DNA from: Sphingomonadales bacterium UBA2369
GTDB lineage: Bacteria > Pseudomonadota > Alphaproteobacteria > Sphingomonadales > Sphingomonadaceae
Direction of reading: 5' to 3'
DNA length: 64,000 nucleotides
Assembly (NCBI GenBank): GCA_002344055.1
Contig: DDTH01000019.1
Location: 41,186-105,185, forward strand
Notes under the pieces: model-generated
Seen by the model: the letters and a program-made list of their open reading frames with translations, nothing else
Databases searched by the model: none
Told to the model about the DNA's origin: nothing
In this document: piece by piece, positions 15,458 to 24,291 of the stretch
Layout of the letters: every line of letters begins with the position of its first letter
How positions within the stretch are numbered: position 1 is the first letter of the stretch
Translations under genes and position numbers: made by a program

Positions 15458-17251
15458 ATGCGCCAGATCGAACGATTTCCGAACCTCGTCACGATGTTCT
15501 TCAAGCGTGCCAAACAGGGGGGCGACCGGCCGTTCCTGTGGGCGAAGAAGGACCGCGAATGGACTCCGACCAGCTGGAGCGAAGCCGCCGACACGGTCGC
15601 GCGCCTTGCCGGCGCGCTGAAGCGGCTGGGTCTGCAGCCCGGCGACCGGGTGATGCTGGTCAGCGAGAATCGGCCGGAATGGCTGATGGCCGATTTCGCC
15701 ATCATGGCCGCCGGCTGCATCACCGTGCCGACCTACATCACCAATACCGAGCGCGACCACCAGCATATCCTGGACGATAGCGGCGCACGGGCCGTGATCG
15801 TGTCCAACGGAAAGCTCGCCAAGACCCTGCTGCCTGCGGCCGTGCGCAGTTCGAATTGCGAGCATGTGATTGGCATCGATCCGATCAGCGGCATCGGCCA
15901 GGCTGGCAGCGTCGACTTCCTGCAATGGAGCGACCTGATCGCGGCCGAAGAAGCGGACATCAAGGGCTGCGCCGCCCGCGCCACCTTCAAGCGCGAGGAT
16001 CTGGCCTGCATCATCTACACGTCCGGCACCGGCGGCGCGCCGCGCGGCGTGATGCAGCATCACGGTGCGATCCTGCACAATGTCGAAGGCTGCGCCGAGG
16101 TGATCAGCAATGATTTCGGCTGGGACGAGGAAGTGTTCCTGTCCTTCCTCCCCGCCAGCCACGCTTACGAGCATAGCGGCGGGCAGATGTTCCCGGTCGG
16201 GCTCGGCGCACAAATCTATTATTCCGAAGGGCTGGAGAAGCTTGCGTCGAACATCGAAGAGGTGCGGCCGACGCTCATGGTCGTCGTCCCCCGGCTGTTC
16301 GAGGTGCTGCGCCAGCGCATCCTGAAGCAGGTCGAGAAGCAGGGCGGGATGGCCGCCTTCCTGATGGACAAGGCACTGAAGATCGGTGCGAAATCCTATG
16401 ACGGGCGCAAGGGCGTGCTCGACATGCCGATGGATTTCCTCGTCTCCCGGCTGCTGCGGCCGAAGATCCAGAAGAAGTTCGGGGGGCGGATCAAGGCGAT
16501 GGTCTCGGGCGGGGCGCCGCTCAATCCCGAGGTCGGCATCTTTTTCCACTCGCTCGGCCTGACCTTGCTGCAGGGCTATGGCCAGACCGAGGCGGCGCCG
16601 GTGATGAGCTGCAACCGCCCCAGCGTCGGCCTCGCCATGCACACGGTCGGCCCGCCCTTGATGAACACCGAGATCAAGATTGCGGAGGATGGCGAGATCC
16701 TCGTCGCGGGCGAACTGGTGATGCACGGTTATTGGCGCAACGAGGCGCTGACCGCGAAGACGGTGGTCGATGGCTGGCTCCACACGGGGGATGTCGGCCA
16801 TATCGACGAAGCCGGGCGGATCGTGATCACCGATCGCAAGAAGGACCTGATCGTCAACGACAAGGGCGACAATGTCGCGCCGCAGAAAGTGGAGGGCATG
16901 CTGACCCTCCAGAGCGAGATCGTGCAGGCCATGGTGACTGGCGACAAGCGCCCGTACATTGTCGGCCTGATCGTCCCCGATCCCGAATGGACCGCCGAAT
17001 GGTGCGCCGCCAACTCCCGCAAATGCGATTTCGCCAAGGTGCGAACCGATCCCGATTACGTAAAGGCGCTGAGCGCCGCGGTGGACCGGGTGAACAAGGA
17101 TCTGTCGGTGATCGAGAAGGTGCGCCGCTTCGTGATCGCGGACGAGCCGTTCACGGTGGAGAATGAGCAACTGACCCCATCCGTGAAGATCCGCCGGCAC
17201 GTGCTGAAGGAGGTTTACGGCGAAAGGCTGGACGGGCTTTATGCACGCTGA
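15458..17251 (+). CDS. long-chain acyl-CoA synthetase (AMP-forming)
   Basis: 597 residues from ATG 15458, preceded by AAAGGGAG. The adenylate-forming domain shows the P-loop IIYTSGTGGAPRG, the QGYGQTEAAP motif A5, the hinge WLHTGDVGHIDEAGRI and ITDRKKDLIV near the C-terminal domain. It activates fatty acids to acyl-CoA in the cytoplasm; the closest known groups are FadD15-like long-chain ligases. It is divergent from the ggt gene. Confidence 0.92.
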   Translation: MRQIERFPNLVTMFFKRAKQGGDRPFLWAKKDREWTPTSWSEAADTVARLAGALKRLGLQPGDRVMLVSENRPEWLMADFAIMAAGCITVPTYITNTERDHQHILDDSGARAVIVSNGKLAKTLLPAAVRSSNCEHVIGIDPISGIGQAGSVDFLQWSDLIAAEEADIKGCAARATFKREDLACIIYTSGTGGAPRGVMQHHGAILHNVEGCAEVISNDFGWDEEVFLSFLPASHAYEHSGGQMFPVGLGAQIYYSEGLEKLASNIEEVRPTLMVVVPRLFEVLRQRILKQVEKQGGMAAFLMDKALKIGAKSYDGRKGVLDMPMDFLVSRLLRPKIQKKFGGRIKAMVSGGAPLNPEVGIFFHSLGLTLLQGYGQTEAAPVMSCNRPSVGLAMHTVGPPLMNTEIKIAEDGEILVAGELVMHGYWRNEALTAKTVVDGWLHTGDVGHIDEAGRIVITDRKKDLIVNDKGDNVAPQKVEGMLTLQSEIVQAMVTGDKRPYIVGLIVPDPEWTAEWCAANSRKCDFAKVRTDPDYVKALSAAVDRVNKDLSVIEKVRRFVIADEPFTVENEQLTPSVKIRRHVLKEVYGERLDGLYAR

Positions 17252-17281
17252 TCGCATGCCCCGCTGCGCCGGCTCGGTGCC

Positions 17282-17494
17282 GTGCACTATCTGATCGGCT
17301 TGCTCGCCGCCTGCGGGTTTATCGCGCTCTGGTTCGTTCTGCCACGCCGCGGCACCAAGCGTAGCAAGCTTGTTCTGGTGATCGGTATCGCAACGATCGC
17401 GGTCGCAATCGGCGCTCTGTTTGTCCTGCCGGTCGAACCGGCTTCGCTGGCGGACTGCCGACCCGGTCCGTTCCGCTATTTGTGGCTGTGCTAG
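17282..17494 (+). CDS. small hydrophobic protein, unknown
   Basis: A 70-residue frame from GTG 17282 with two predicted transmembrane helices (residues 1-20 and 30-50) separated by the basic PRRGTKRSK. No ribosome site is evident and no family is recognised, so this may not be a real gene. It points toward the convergent membrane protein gene, six bases away. Confidence 0.35.
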   Translation: MHYLIGLLAACGFIALWFVLPRRGTKRSKLVLVIGIATIAVAIGALFVLPVEPASLADCRPGPFRYLWLC

Positions 17495-17500
17495 AGCCGA

Positions 17501-18064
17501 TCAGAGCAAATAGACGATCAGATAGCGGGCGACGAGCGCGAGCATCGCGTAGCGGCTCCAGCGCTCGCCCCGCGTCAGCATCGCCGCAATCATCAGGGCG
17601 ACGAGGATGACCGTCAGCCCCAAAGCCAGCGGGTGGACGAGGAAGCGCGCCAGCTCCGGCACGCTGGCGTAGAAACCGAGCTGGCAGACCAGCAGCCCCA
17701 GCATCACGCCGATCACGATCCGGCGCATCCGGAAGAAGTGCTCGTCGAGATCCTGCGCGTCCCCGATCGCCTTGGGGAAGACGAGCGCGGCGGCGAGATA
17801 ATAAGCGCTGGCGAACAAAGCCGCGCCCACGAGCGCGGTGCTGGAGACGGTGATGAGGTCGCGGGTCACCCATGCCGCCTGCCAGAAGGACAACAGGTCG
17901 AGCAGGACGAAGGCGCCCAGCAAAGGCGTCAGCCAGCCGATCCTGACCGTCGATCCCACCGCCAGCCGCGCCTGAATGGCGCGCGCGAACCCCGCCAGCA
18001 CCTCCGCCAGCGAAAGGCCCAACAACAGGCCGAACAAAGCAAAGATGAATTCGAAATCCGACAT
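17501..18064 (-). CDS. polytopic membrane protein, unknown
   Basis: 187 residues with about five transmembrane helices and few charged loops, beginning MSDFEFIFALFGLLLGLSL. The single acidic/His loop AQDLDEHFFRMRR lies in the middle. Similar small membrane proteins without assigned function are common in sphingomonads. No catalytic motif is visible. Confidence 0.7.
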   Translation of the reverse strand: MSDFEFIFALFGLLLGLSLAEVLAGFARAIQARLAVGSTVRIGWLTPLLGAFVLLDLLSFWQAAWVTRDLITVSSTALVGAALFASAYYLAAALVFPKAIGDAQDLDEHFFRMRRIVIGVMLGLLVCQLGFYASVPELARFLVHPLALGLTVILVALMIAAMLTRGERWSRYAMLALVARYLIVYLL

Positions 18065-18144
18065 GGCGCCAGCCCGCTTCCTCTTTTCAACTTATGCGGT
18101 GACGAGATTGGAACGGCGCCGTCAAGGCCGGCGCGTGCCAGGGT

Positions 18145-18873
18145 TCAGCCTCTGAACGCATCCTTCGCCGCCCGCCGCTCGGCCAGCTCCTCGACCGAGG
18201 CGGCACGCATGAAGGGGTTGGTGGCGCGCTCCAGCGCGATCGTGGTCGGCACCGTCGCCTCCTCGCGGGCGCGGGCGGCTTCGACTTCGGCCATGCGGGT
18301 CAAGAGCGCTTCATTGTCGGGCTCAGCGGTCACGGCATAGCGGCCGTTCGACAGGGTATATTCGTGCGCGCAATAGACGCGCGTCTCCGGCGGGAGCGCG
18401 GCGAGGCGCTGCATGTTCGCGAACATCTGCGCCGCCGTGCCTTCGAATAGCCGCCCGCAGCCCATCGCAAAGAGCGTGTCTCCAACGAATATCGCCGCTT
18501 CGCCCGGCAGATGATAGGCGATGTGGCCAGCGGTGTGGGCGGGGACTTCGAGGACTTCCGCCGCGATCCCGCCGAGCGTCGCGCGGTCGCCCTCGCCTAC
18601 CTGCCGGTCGAGCGTCGGGATGCGCGCGGCTTCGGCCGCCGGGCCGGTGATGACGCACCCGGTTGCCGCCTTGATCGCTGCATTGCCGCCGGTGTGATCG
18701 GGGTGCCAGTGCGTGTTCCAGATCTGAGTGATCCGCCAGCCGCGCCGCTCCGCTTCGGCCAACACCGGCTCGGCCTGCGCCGGATCCACCACTGCCGTCT
18801 CTCCCGACACGGGGTCGTGCGCCAGCCAGATATAATTGTCGCTGAGCGCGGGGACGCGGGCGATTTCGATCAT
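18145..18873 (-). CDS. gloB: hydroxyacylglutathione hydrolase (glyoxalase II)
   Basis: 242 residues. It hydrolyses S-lactoylglutathione to lactate and glutathione, ending methylglyoxal detoxification. The binuclear metal site is present: THWHPDHTGG, HTAGHIAYH and the bridging Asp in FVGDTLFAMGCGR; YCAHEYTLSN supplies the last His and substrate contacts. Length is slightly short but normal for alphaproteobacterial GloB. Confidence 0.94.
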   Translation of the reverse strand: MIEIARVPALSDNYIWLAHDPVSGETAVVDPAQAEPVLAEAERRGWRITQIWNTHWHPDHTGGNAAIKAATGCVITGPAAEAARIPTLDRQVGEGDRATLGGIAAEVLEVPAHTAGHIAYHLPGEAAIFVGDTLFAMGCGRLFEGTAAQMFANMQRLAALPPETRVYCAHEYTLSNGRYAVTAEPDNEALLTRMAEVEAARAREEATVPTTIALERATNPFMRAASVEELAERRAAKDAFRG

Positions 18874-18927
18874 CGCTCCAGACTAGCGGATGTTCGCCGC
18901 GCGCGGAACCGGCGGCGCGCGCCCGCT

Positions 18928-19356
18928 TCAGTCCACGCGCTGGCCGGAGGTCCGCTGCGGCGATTCGACGATCACCCGCGCCCGCATGCCGAGCCTGCGC
19001 CGAAACCAGGAGCCGCTGCCGATCGAATAGACGCCTTGATAGGGCACCACGGTGATCGACCTGACCTCGCCCGGACCGAGCGTGAAGCCTCCCCGGTGGA
19101 TGCCCTGCGCATCGCGGGGGTGGACGCGCGACGCGGCGAAGAAGGGATCGGCGGAGATGCTCAGCCGCACATTGCTGCTGTTGCGGAAGACGAGCCGCGT
19201 CGGCTGTCCGGACTCGAGCCTCAGCACAGCCGGCTCGAAACGCCCGACGCGGACCAGCACCTGCTCCTCGCGCGCCAGCCGCCATTCGGGCTCAGGTCCC
19301 TGCGCCGCCACAGGGACGGCGAAAAGCACGAGCAGCAGGGCCAGCAGACGGCGCAT
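18928..19356 (-). CDS. exported cupredoxin-like protein
   Basis: 142 residues with a clear signal peptide (LLALLLVLFAVPVAAQ). The body has a beta-sandwich-like pattern, FEPAVLRLESGQPTRLVFRN, DPFFAASRV and LGPGEVRSITVVPYQG, as in cupredoxin-fold exported proteins in which FRN is followed by a His. Here that position is Ser (SSNVRLSIS) and the usual Cys/His/Met ligands are absent, so copper binding is doubtful. A perfect 8-bp palindrome lies against its ribosome site. Confidence 0.65.
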   Translation of the reverse strand: MRRLLALLLVLFAVPVAAQGPEPEWRLAREEQVLVRVGRFEPAVLRLESGQPTRLVFRNSSNVRLSISADPFFAASRVHPRDAQGIHRGGFTLGPGEVRSITVVPYQGVYSIGSGSWFRRRLGMRARVIVESPQRTSGQRVD

Positions 19357-19371
19357 GACGGGCAGCTCCTT

Positions 19372-19389
19372 GGAAAGTCTGGACTTTCC
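19372..19389. promoter_or_regulatory. perfect 8-bp palindrome before the cupredoxin-like gene
   Basis: GGAAAGTC, two bases, GACTTTCC. On the minus strand it directly abuts AAGGAG, the ribosome site of the gene starting at 19356, and it lies about 30 bases after the serA stop. It could be an operator, a translation-controlling hairpin or the serA 3' end. Confidence 0.45.
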
Positions 19390-19419
19390 CTATCATGCCG
19401 GGCCGCCCTGCTCCAAGCG

Positions 19420-20997
19420 CTAGAAGCGCAGCGGCGCGACCGTCTTCACCATCGGCAGCGCGGTGACGCGGCCGATCAGGGCCGGATCGACCTCGCCATC
19501 GACCGCCACCAAGGCGATCGCTTCCCCGCCCGCCGCGCGGCGGCCCAAGTGGAAAGTGGCGATGTTGACGCCCGCTTCGCCCAATGTGGTGCCGAGCGCG
19601 CCGATGAAGCCGGGGCGATCCTCGTTGACGATGTAGATCATGTCGCCGCCCAGCTCGGCCTCGACCGCGACGCCGAACAGTTCGACCAGGCGCGGCGCGG
19701 CATTGCCGAACAAGGTGCCCGCCACCGAGCGCTCCTCCGCCCCGCTGCCGACCGTGACGCGCACCAGCGTGTGATAATCGCCCTCCCGCTCGTGGCGGAT
19801 TTCGCGCACGTCGATGCCGCGCTCCTTCGCCAGGAACGGCGCATTGACCATGTTCACCGTGTCGGAATGGACACGCATCAGCCCGGCGAGAACGGCGGCC
19901 GAGATCGGCTTCTGGTTCAGCTCCGCAGCCGCGCCCTCCGTCTCGATCGCGATGTGGGTGAGGCCGCCATGGGCAAGCTGCCCGACCAGCGAACCCAACC
20001 GTTCGGCAAGCTGCATATAGGGCTTCAGGCGCGGCGCTTCCTCGGCGCTGAGGCTCGGCATGTTGAGCGCGTTGGTGACGCCGCCACGGATCAGGAAATC
20101 GCTCATCTGTTCGGCCACCTGCAGCGCGACATTGACCTGGGCCTCGGTCGTGGAGGCGCCGAGATGCGGCGTAGCGACCAAACCCGGCGTGCCGAACAAG
20201 GCGTTCTGCTGCGCGGGTTCCTCCACGAACACATCGAGCGCCGCGCCGGCAATGTGGCCACTCTCCAGCCCGGCCTTCAGCGCCACCTCGTCGATCAGGC
20301 CGCCGCGCGCGCAATTGACGATGCGAACCCCGGACTTTGTCTTCGCCAGATTTTCCGCGCTCAGGACATTGCGCGTCTGGTCTGTCAGCGGCGTGTGCAA
20401 GGTGATGAAGTCGGCACGGGCGAGCAGCTGGTCCAGTTCCACCTTCTCGACGCCGAGATCAAGCGCACGCTCCTCGGTCAGGAAGGGATCGTAAGCGATG
20501 ACGCGCATCCTGAGGCCGCGGGCGCGATCCGCGACGATCGAGCCGATATTGCCGCAGCCGATCAGGCCCAACGTTTTGGCGGTCAGTTCGACCCCCATGA
20601 AGCGGTTCTTCTCCCACTTGCCGGCCTGGGTAGAGGCGTCCGCTTCCGGCAGCTGGCGGGCAAGCGCGAACATCATCGCGACGGCATGTTCGGCGGTGGT
20701 AATGCTGTTCCCGAACGGCGTGTTCATCACGACCACGCCGCGCGCGGTGGCTGCCGCGACATCCACATTGTCGACGCCGATGCCTGCCCGGCCAATCACC
20801 TTCAGCTTCGTCGCGGCATCGAGCAGATCGGCGGTGACCTTGGTGGAGGAGCGGATTGCCAGGCCGTCATAATCGCCGATGATCGCCTTCAACTCGTCCT
20901 TCGACAAACCAGGCTTCTCGTGAACATCCACCCCGGCTTCGCGGAAAATGCGAGCGGCATTGGGATCCATTTTGTCGGAGATGAGAACGCGGGGCAT
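19420..20997 (-). CDS. serA: D-3-phosphoglycerate dehydrogenase
   Basis: 525 residues, the long form with substrate-binding, NAD-binding, intervening (ASB) and C-terminal ACT domains. It oxidises 3-phosphoglycerate, the first step of serine synthesis. GRAGIGVDNVD, LGLIGCGNIGSIVADRA and the catalytic-type HLGASTTEAQ are intact; the ACT domain begins around residue 453 (MIYIVNEDRPGFIGALG) and may bind serine. The start shares one base with the serC stop (TGATG), so the pair is coupled. Confidence 0.97.
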   Translation of the reverse strand: MPRVLISDKMDPNAARIFREAGVDVHEKPGLSKDELKAIIGDYDGLAIRSSTKVTADLLDAATKLKVIGRAGIGVDNVDVAAATARGVVVMNTPFGNSITTAEHAVAMMFALARQLPEADASTQAGKWEKNRFMGVELTAKTLGLIGCGNIGSIVADRARGLRMRVIAYDPFLTEERALDLGVEKVELDQLLARADFITLHTPLTDQTRNVLSAENLAKTKSGVRIVNCARGGLIDEVALKAGLESGHIAGAALDVFVEEPAQQNALFGTPGLVATPHLGASTTEAQVNVALQVAEQMSDFLIRGGVTNALNMPSLSAEEAPRLKPYMQLAERLGSLVGQLAHGGLTHIAIETEGAAAELNQKPISAAVLAGLMRVHSDTVNMVNAPFLAKERGIDVREIRHEREGDYHTLVRVTVGSGAEERSVAGTLFGNAAPRLVELFGVAVEAELGGDMIYIVNEDRPGFIGALGTTLGEAGVNIATFHLGRRAAGGEAIALVAVDGEVDPALIGRVTALPMVKTVAPLRF

Positions 20998-22139
20998 CAG
21001 GCGGCTTTCGTTTCGTGGAAGGCCCAGTCGAGCCAGGGGATGAGCGCTTCGACATCGGCGGTGTCGACGGTCGCGCCACACCAGATACGAAGGTGCGGCG
21101 GGGCGTCGCGGTGACCGGCTATGTCGTAGGCGGCGCCCTCGGCATCGAGCAGCGATTCGATCGCCTTCACAAAAGCGCGCTGGCCGTCCTCGTCGAGCTC
21201 GACCTTGAGCTTAAGGCAGACGCTCGTGTTGCTGCGCGTCGCCGGATCGACCGCCAACGGGCCGAGCCAATCCGTGCGGTCCGCCCAGGCGTAAAGCGCA
21301 GCGGCATTAGCATCGGCGCGGGCGCGCAGAGCGGCGAGGCCGCCGATCCCTTCCGCCCATTCCAGCGCGAAGATCACGTCCTCCACCGCCAGCATGCTCG
21401 GCGTGTTGATCGTCTCGCCCTTGAAAATACCTTCGTTGAGCTTGCCGCCCTTCGTCATTCGAAACAGCTTCGGGAGCGGCCATGGCGGCGCGTAGCTTTC
21501 CAGCCGCTCGACCGCGCGCGGCCCGAGGATCAGGATGCCGTGCGCGCCCTCGCCGCCCAGCACTTTCTGCCAGGAGAATGTCGTCACATCGAGCTTATCG
21601 AAGGGCAGATCCTGCGCGAAGGCGGCGGAAGTGGCGTCGCAAATGCTAAGGCCAGCACGGTCGTCCGCGATCCAGTCCGCATCCGGCACGCGCACACCGG
21701 AGGTGGTGCCGTTCCAGGTAAAGACCACGTCGCTCGCCGGATCGACGGCGGCGAGATCCGGCAATTCGCCATAGTCCGCGCGCAGGATCGTCGCGTCGAG
21801 CTTCAATTGTTTGGCGACGTCGGTGACCCAGCCTTCGCCGAAACTCTCCCAGGCCAGCATCGTCACCGGCCGCGGTCCGAGCATGCTCCACAATGCCATC
21901 TCCACCGCGCCGGTATCGGAGGCCGGGACGATGCCGATGCGGTGCGTGTCCGGCACGCGCAATATCTTGCGGGTCAGCTCGATCGCATGCGCCAGTCGCG
22001 CCTTGCCGATCTTTGAACGATGGGAACGGCCTAGGCTATCCGTGGTCAGCCGGGACGCGTCCCAGCCGGGCGGCTTGGCACAGGGGCCGGACGAGAAATG
22101 GGGTCGTGCCGGGCGGATACCCGGTTTGGTCGCAGTCAT
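20997..22139 (-). CDS. serC: phosphoserine aminotransferase
   Basis: 380 residues of the alphaproteobacterial SerC type: HFSSGPCAKPPGWD near the N-terminus, SDTGAVEMALWSMLG, and the PLP lysine in TTFSWQKVLGGEGAHG. It converts 3-phosphohydroxypyruvate plus glutamate to phosphoserine. First gene of the serC-serA operon. The 5' leader contains a serC-type structured RNA whose last hairpin includes the GAGGAGAG ribosome site. Confidence 0.96.
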   Translation of the reverse strand: MTATKPGIRPARPHFSSGPCAKPPGWDASRLTTDSLGRSHRSKIGKARLAHAIELTRKILRVPDTHRIGIVPASDTGAVEMALWSMLGPRPVTMLAWESFGEGWVTDVAKQLKLDATILRADYGELPDLAAVDPASDVVFTWNGTTSGVRVPDADWIADDRAGLSICDATSAAFAQDLPFDKLDVTTFSWQKVLGGEGAHGILILGPRAVERLESYAPPWPLPKLFRMTKGGKLNEGIFKGETINTPSMLAVEDVIFALEWAEGIGGLAALRARADANAAALYAWADRTDWLGPLAVDPATRSNTSVCLKLKVELDEDGQRAFVKAIESLLDAEGAAYDIAGHRDAPPHLRIWCGATVDTADVEALIPWLDWAFHETKAA

Positions 22140-22140
22140 G

Positions 22141-22202
22141 TCAGACTCTCCTCACAGAGAGCACGCGCCGCGTTGGGACGGCGTGGCCCGGAGCCGGGAG
22201 TA
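22141..22202 (-). ncRNA. serC leader RNA motif
   Basis: The minus-strand leader, directly before the serC ATG, shows three consecutive stems: CCCGG/CCGGG with a two-base loop (22187-22198), a GC-rich stem formed by 22162-22185, and CTCTC/GAGAG with a six-base loop (22146-22161). The last stem holds the ribosome site. A conserved serC 5' leader is known from alphaproteobacteria upstream of serC-serA, and position, size and stem order fit. Ligand and mechanism of that RNA are not established. Confidence 0.7.
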
Positions 22203-22289
22203 GAGTCCGCACGCCTCCCGTCAAGCGCGGCGTGAATGTTTGACCAGCCGACTCTTGACGCGATTCCCTTGTGCGGGGATGGTTAACGC

Positions 22290-22940
22290 ATGCGCTGGAC
22301 CCCGGCCTTGTTCGCTCTTTTGCTCACCGCCTGCATCCCGGGCGGCGGCAGCGATACGCCACCTTCGGACTATAGCCCGCCGCAGGCGCAGCCGCCGGCG
22401 GGCCGTGAGGCGACCCTGCAATGCCATCTCGATCTTGCGCGTGAAGGCGTGCAGTTCCGCGCCCTGCCGGACCGGCGGTTCGAAAATGGCTGCACCGCGA
22501 TCGGCGCGATCCAGCTGACCGATGTCGGCGTGCCGACGACCAACATCACCGCCATGACCTGCCCCGTCGCGCGGCAATATGCGCGTTGGCTGCGCGAGGC
22601 CGTGCAGCCGGCCGCGAGCCAGATTCTCGGCACGACCGTCACCCGCGTCGAGACGTTCGGCACCTATGCCTGCCGCAGCGTGAACAGCCAGCCCGGCGCG
22701 CGGATCAGTGAGCATGGCTATGCCAATGCGATCGACATCTCCGCCTTCACATTGGGCAATGGCCGCCGGATCACGGTGGTCGATGGCTGGAATGGCGACG
22801 ACGAACGCGTGCGCCGCTTCCTGCGCGCCATCCATCGCGCCGGCTGCCAGCGCTTCGCCGTCGGCCTCGGCCCCGACTCGGACCGGGCACACTACAATCA
22901 TCTGCATTTTGACATGGGTTCGCGGGGAACCTGTCGCTGA
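22290..22940 (+). CDS. extensin-like lipoprotein
   Basis: 216 residues with a lipobox (LLTACIPG) and a Pro-rich linker followed by the extensin-like C-terminal domain: GCTAIGAIQLTDVGV, ARISEHGYANAIDISAF and DRAHYNHLHFDMG. The conserved His/Asp residues in SEHGYANAIDI and HYNHLHFD resemble the zinc site of M15-type peptidases, so cell-wall peptide hydrolysis is possible but unproven. Predicted to be anchored in the periplasm. Confidence 0.85.
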   Translation: MRWTPALFALLLTACIPGGGSDTPPSDYSPPQAQPPAGREATLQCHLDLAREGVQFRALPDRRFENGCTAIGAIQLTDVGVPTTNITAMTCPVARQYARWLREAVQPAASQILGTTVTRVETFGTYACRSVNSQPGARISEHGYANAIDISAFTLGNGRRITVVDGWNGDDERVRRFLRAIHRAGCQRFAVGLGPDSDRAHYNHLHFDMGSRGTCR

Positions 22941-22955
22941 AGGTCCGCCAGCAAG

Positions 22956-23234
22956 TCAGGCGAACGACCAGGCAAACCCGGCCACAGCTCCGATTTGCAG
23001 GACCGCGATCAGTATCAACAACGTCGAAAATGGTTGCTTCCGCGTCTTGTGACGAAACCAGTGCCGCGCGAGCAGAGCCCCTGGTGAACCACCGATCAGC
23101 GCGAGTCCGAGCAGATCGCCTTCGGAAATGCGCCTCTGGTTGCGGATCGCTCGCTGCTTATCCTGCCAAAAACGCAGGATGGTGAGAGCGTTCACCGCGA
23201 GCAACCCAAGCGTGATGAGCCAAGCGATCGACAC
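22956..23234 (-). CDS. DUF1294 small membrane protein
   Basis: 92 residues with helices at both ends and the family core FWQDKQRAIRNQRRISE, LALIGGSPGALLAR and FRHKTRKQPF. DUF1294 proteins are two- or three-helix membrane proteins of unknown function. It is convergent with the extensin-like gene, 15 bases apart. Confidence 0.88.
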   Translation of the reverse strand: MSIAWLITLGLLAVNALTILRFWQDKQRAIRNQRRISEGDLLGLALIGGSPGALLARHWFRHKTRKQPFSTLLILIAVLQIGAVAGFAWSFA

Positions 23235-23357
23235 ACCTGTCTTCTGTCACGCACCGATTAAGAAAGTTCGCGGTGCTCGGCCTGGCCAGGGCAACGTGCT
23301 TGCGCCACTGCTAGTGGGCAATTCCCCCCGCCCGGCTTCCGCGCTACGGCGGATGCC

Positions 23358-24278
23358 ATGTCGAACGATCCTCATCCGCCCGAACGCGTCTTCCCGCCTG
23401 CCCGGGAGGATGCCGTCAATGCCGCCCATCCGACGCCACTGCCGCAGACGTCCGATCCGGCCTATCGCCTCGCCTTCCAGGACATGGATTTCCTGCTGCG
23501 CGAGGATTTGCGGCCGGTGCGCTTCCAGCTGGAATTGTTGAAGCCGGAATTGCTGCTCGACGAGGCGAAGATCGCCTCCACCTTCGTGATGTACGGCTCG
23601 GCCCGCATTCCCGAACCCGCAGCGGCGCAGACCCTGGTCGATACCGCCATCACCGACGATCAGCGCCGGATCGCCGAGCGGCTGCTGGCCAAGTCGAAAT
23701 ATTACGAAGTGGCGCGGGATCTGGCGAAGATCGCGAGCAAGGTCGGTGCGGATGCCTCAGGCTGGAAGCAGTTCGTGGTCTGCTCGGGCGGCGGGCCTTC
23801 CATTATGGAAGCGGCGAATCGCGGCGCGCGGGAAGTCGGCGCGGACACGATCGGCCTGAACATCGTGCTCCCGCACGAACAGGCGCCGAACGACTATGTG
23901 ACGCCGCATCTGTCGTTCAATTTCCACTATTTCGCCCTGCGGAAGATGCACTTCCTGTTGCGCGCGCGCGCGATCGCGGTGTTCCCGGGCGGCTTCGGCA
24001 CGTTCGACGAAGCGTTCGAACTGCTGACCCTGATCCAGACCGGCAAGGTGAAGCCGATCCCGATCATCTTCTTCGGCCGCGACTTCTGGGACCGGGTGGT
24101 GAATTTTCAGGCTCTGGTCGAGGAAGGCGTGATCGCCGCCAAGGATCTCGACCTGATCACCTATTGCGAGACGGCCGAGGAGGCATGGGACTATGTCTGC
24201 AATTATTATGCGGATGCGGACCCGGACTGGCGGCGCGAAAGCTCGATGGTGATCGACCGCTCCGCGCAGGACGGCTGA
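23358..24278 (+). CDS. LOG-family (TIGR00730-like) nucleotide phosphoribohydrolase
   Basis: 306 residues with a Rossmann-like core: VVCSGGGPSIMEAANRGA (about 145-162) and the signature FPGGFGTFDEAFELLT (about 214-229), in which Gly-Gly-Gly and Glu bind the substrate. LOG proteins cleave nucleoside monophosphates such as AMP or cytokinin nucleotides. The 80-residue N-terminal extension is as in the longer bacterial subgroup. Substrate not determined. Confidence 0.85.
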   Translation: MSNDPHPPERVFPPAREDAVNAAHPTPLPQTSDPAYRLAFQDMDFLLREDLRPVRFQLELLKPELLLDEAKIASTFVMYGSARIPEPAAAQTLVDTAITDDQRRIAERLLAKSKYYEVARDLAKIASKVGADASGWKQFVVCSGGGPSIMEAANRGAREVGADTIGLNIVLPHEQAPNDYVTPHLSFNFHYFALRKMHFLLRARAIAVFPGGFGTFDEAFELLTLIQTGKVKPIPIIFFGRDFWDRVVNFQALVEEGVIAAKDLDLITYCETAEEAWDYVCNYYADADPDWRRESSMVIDRSAQDG

Positions 24279-24291
24279 GCGCTCGACGCTG

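Noticed and set aside
18511..21114. 867-residue open frame antisense to gloB, the cupredoxin-like gene and serA
   Set aside because: Runs across three genuine genes and two intergenic gaps; no domain is visible.
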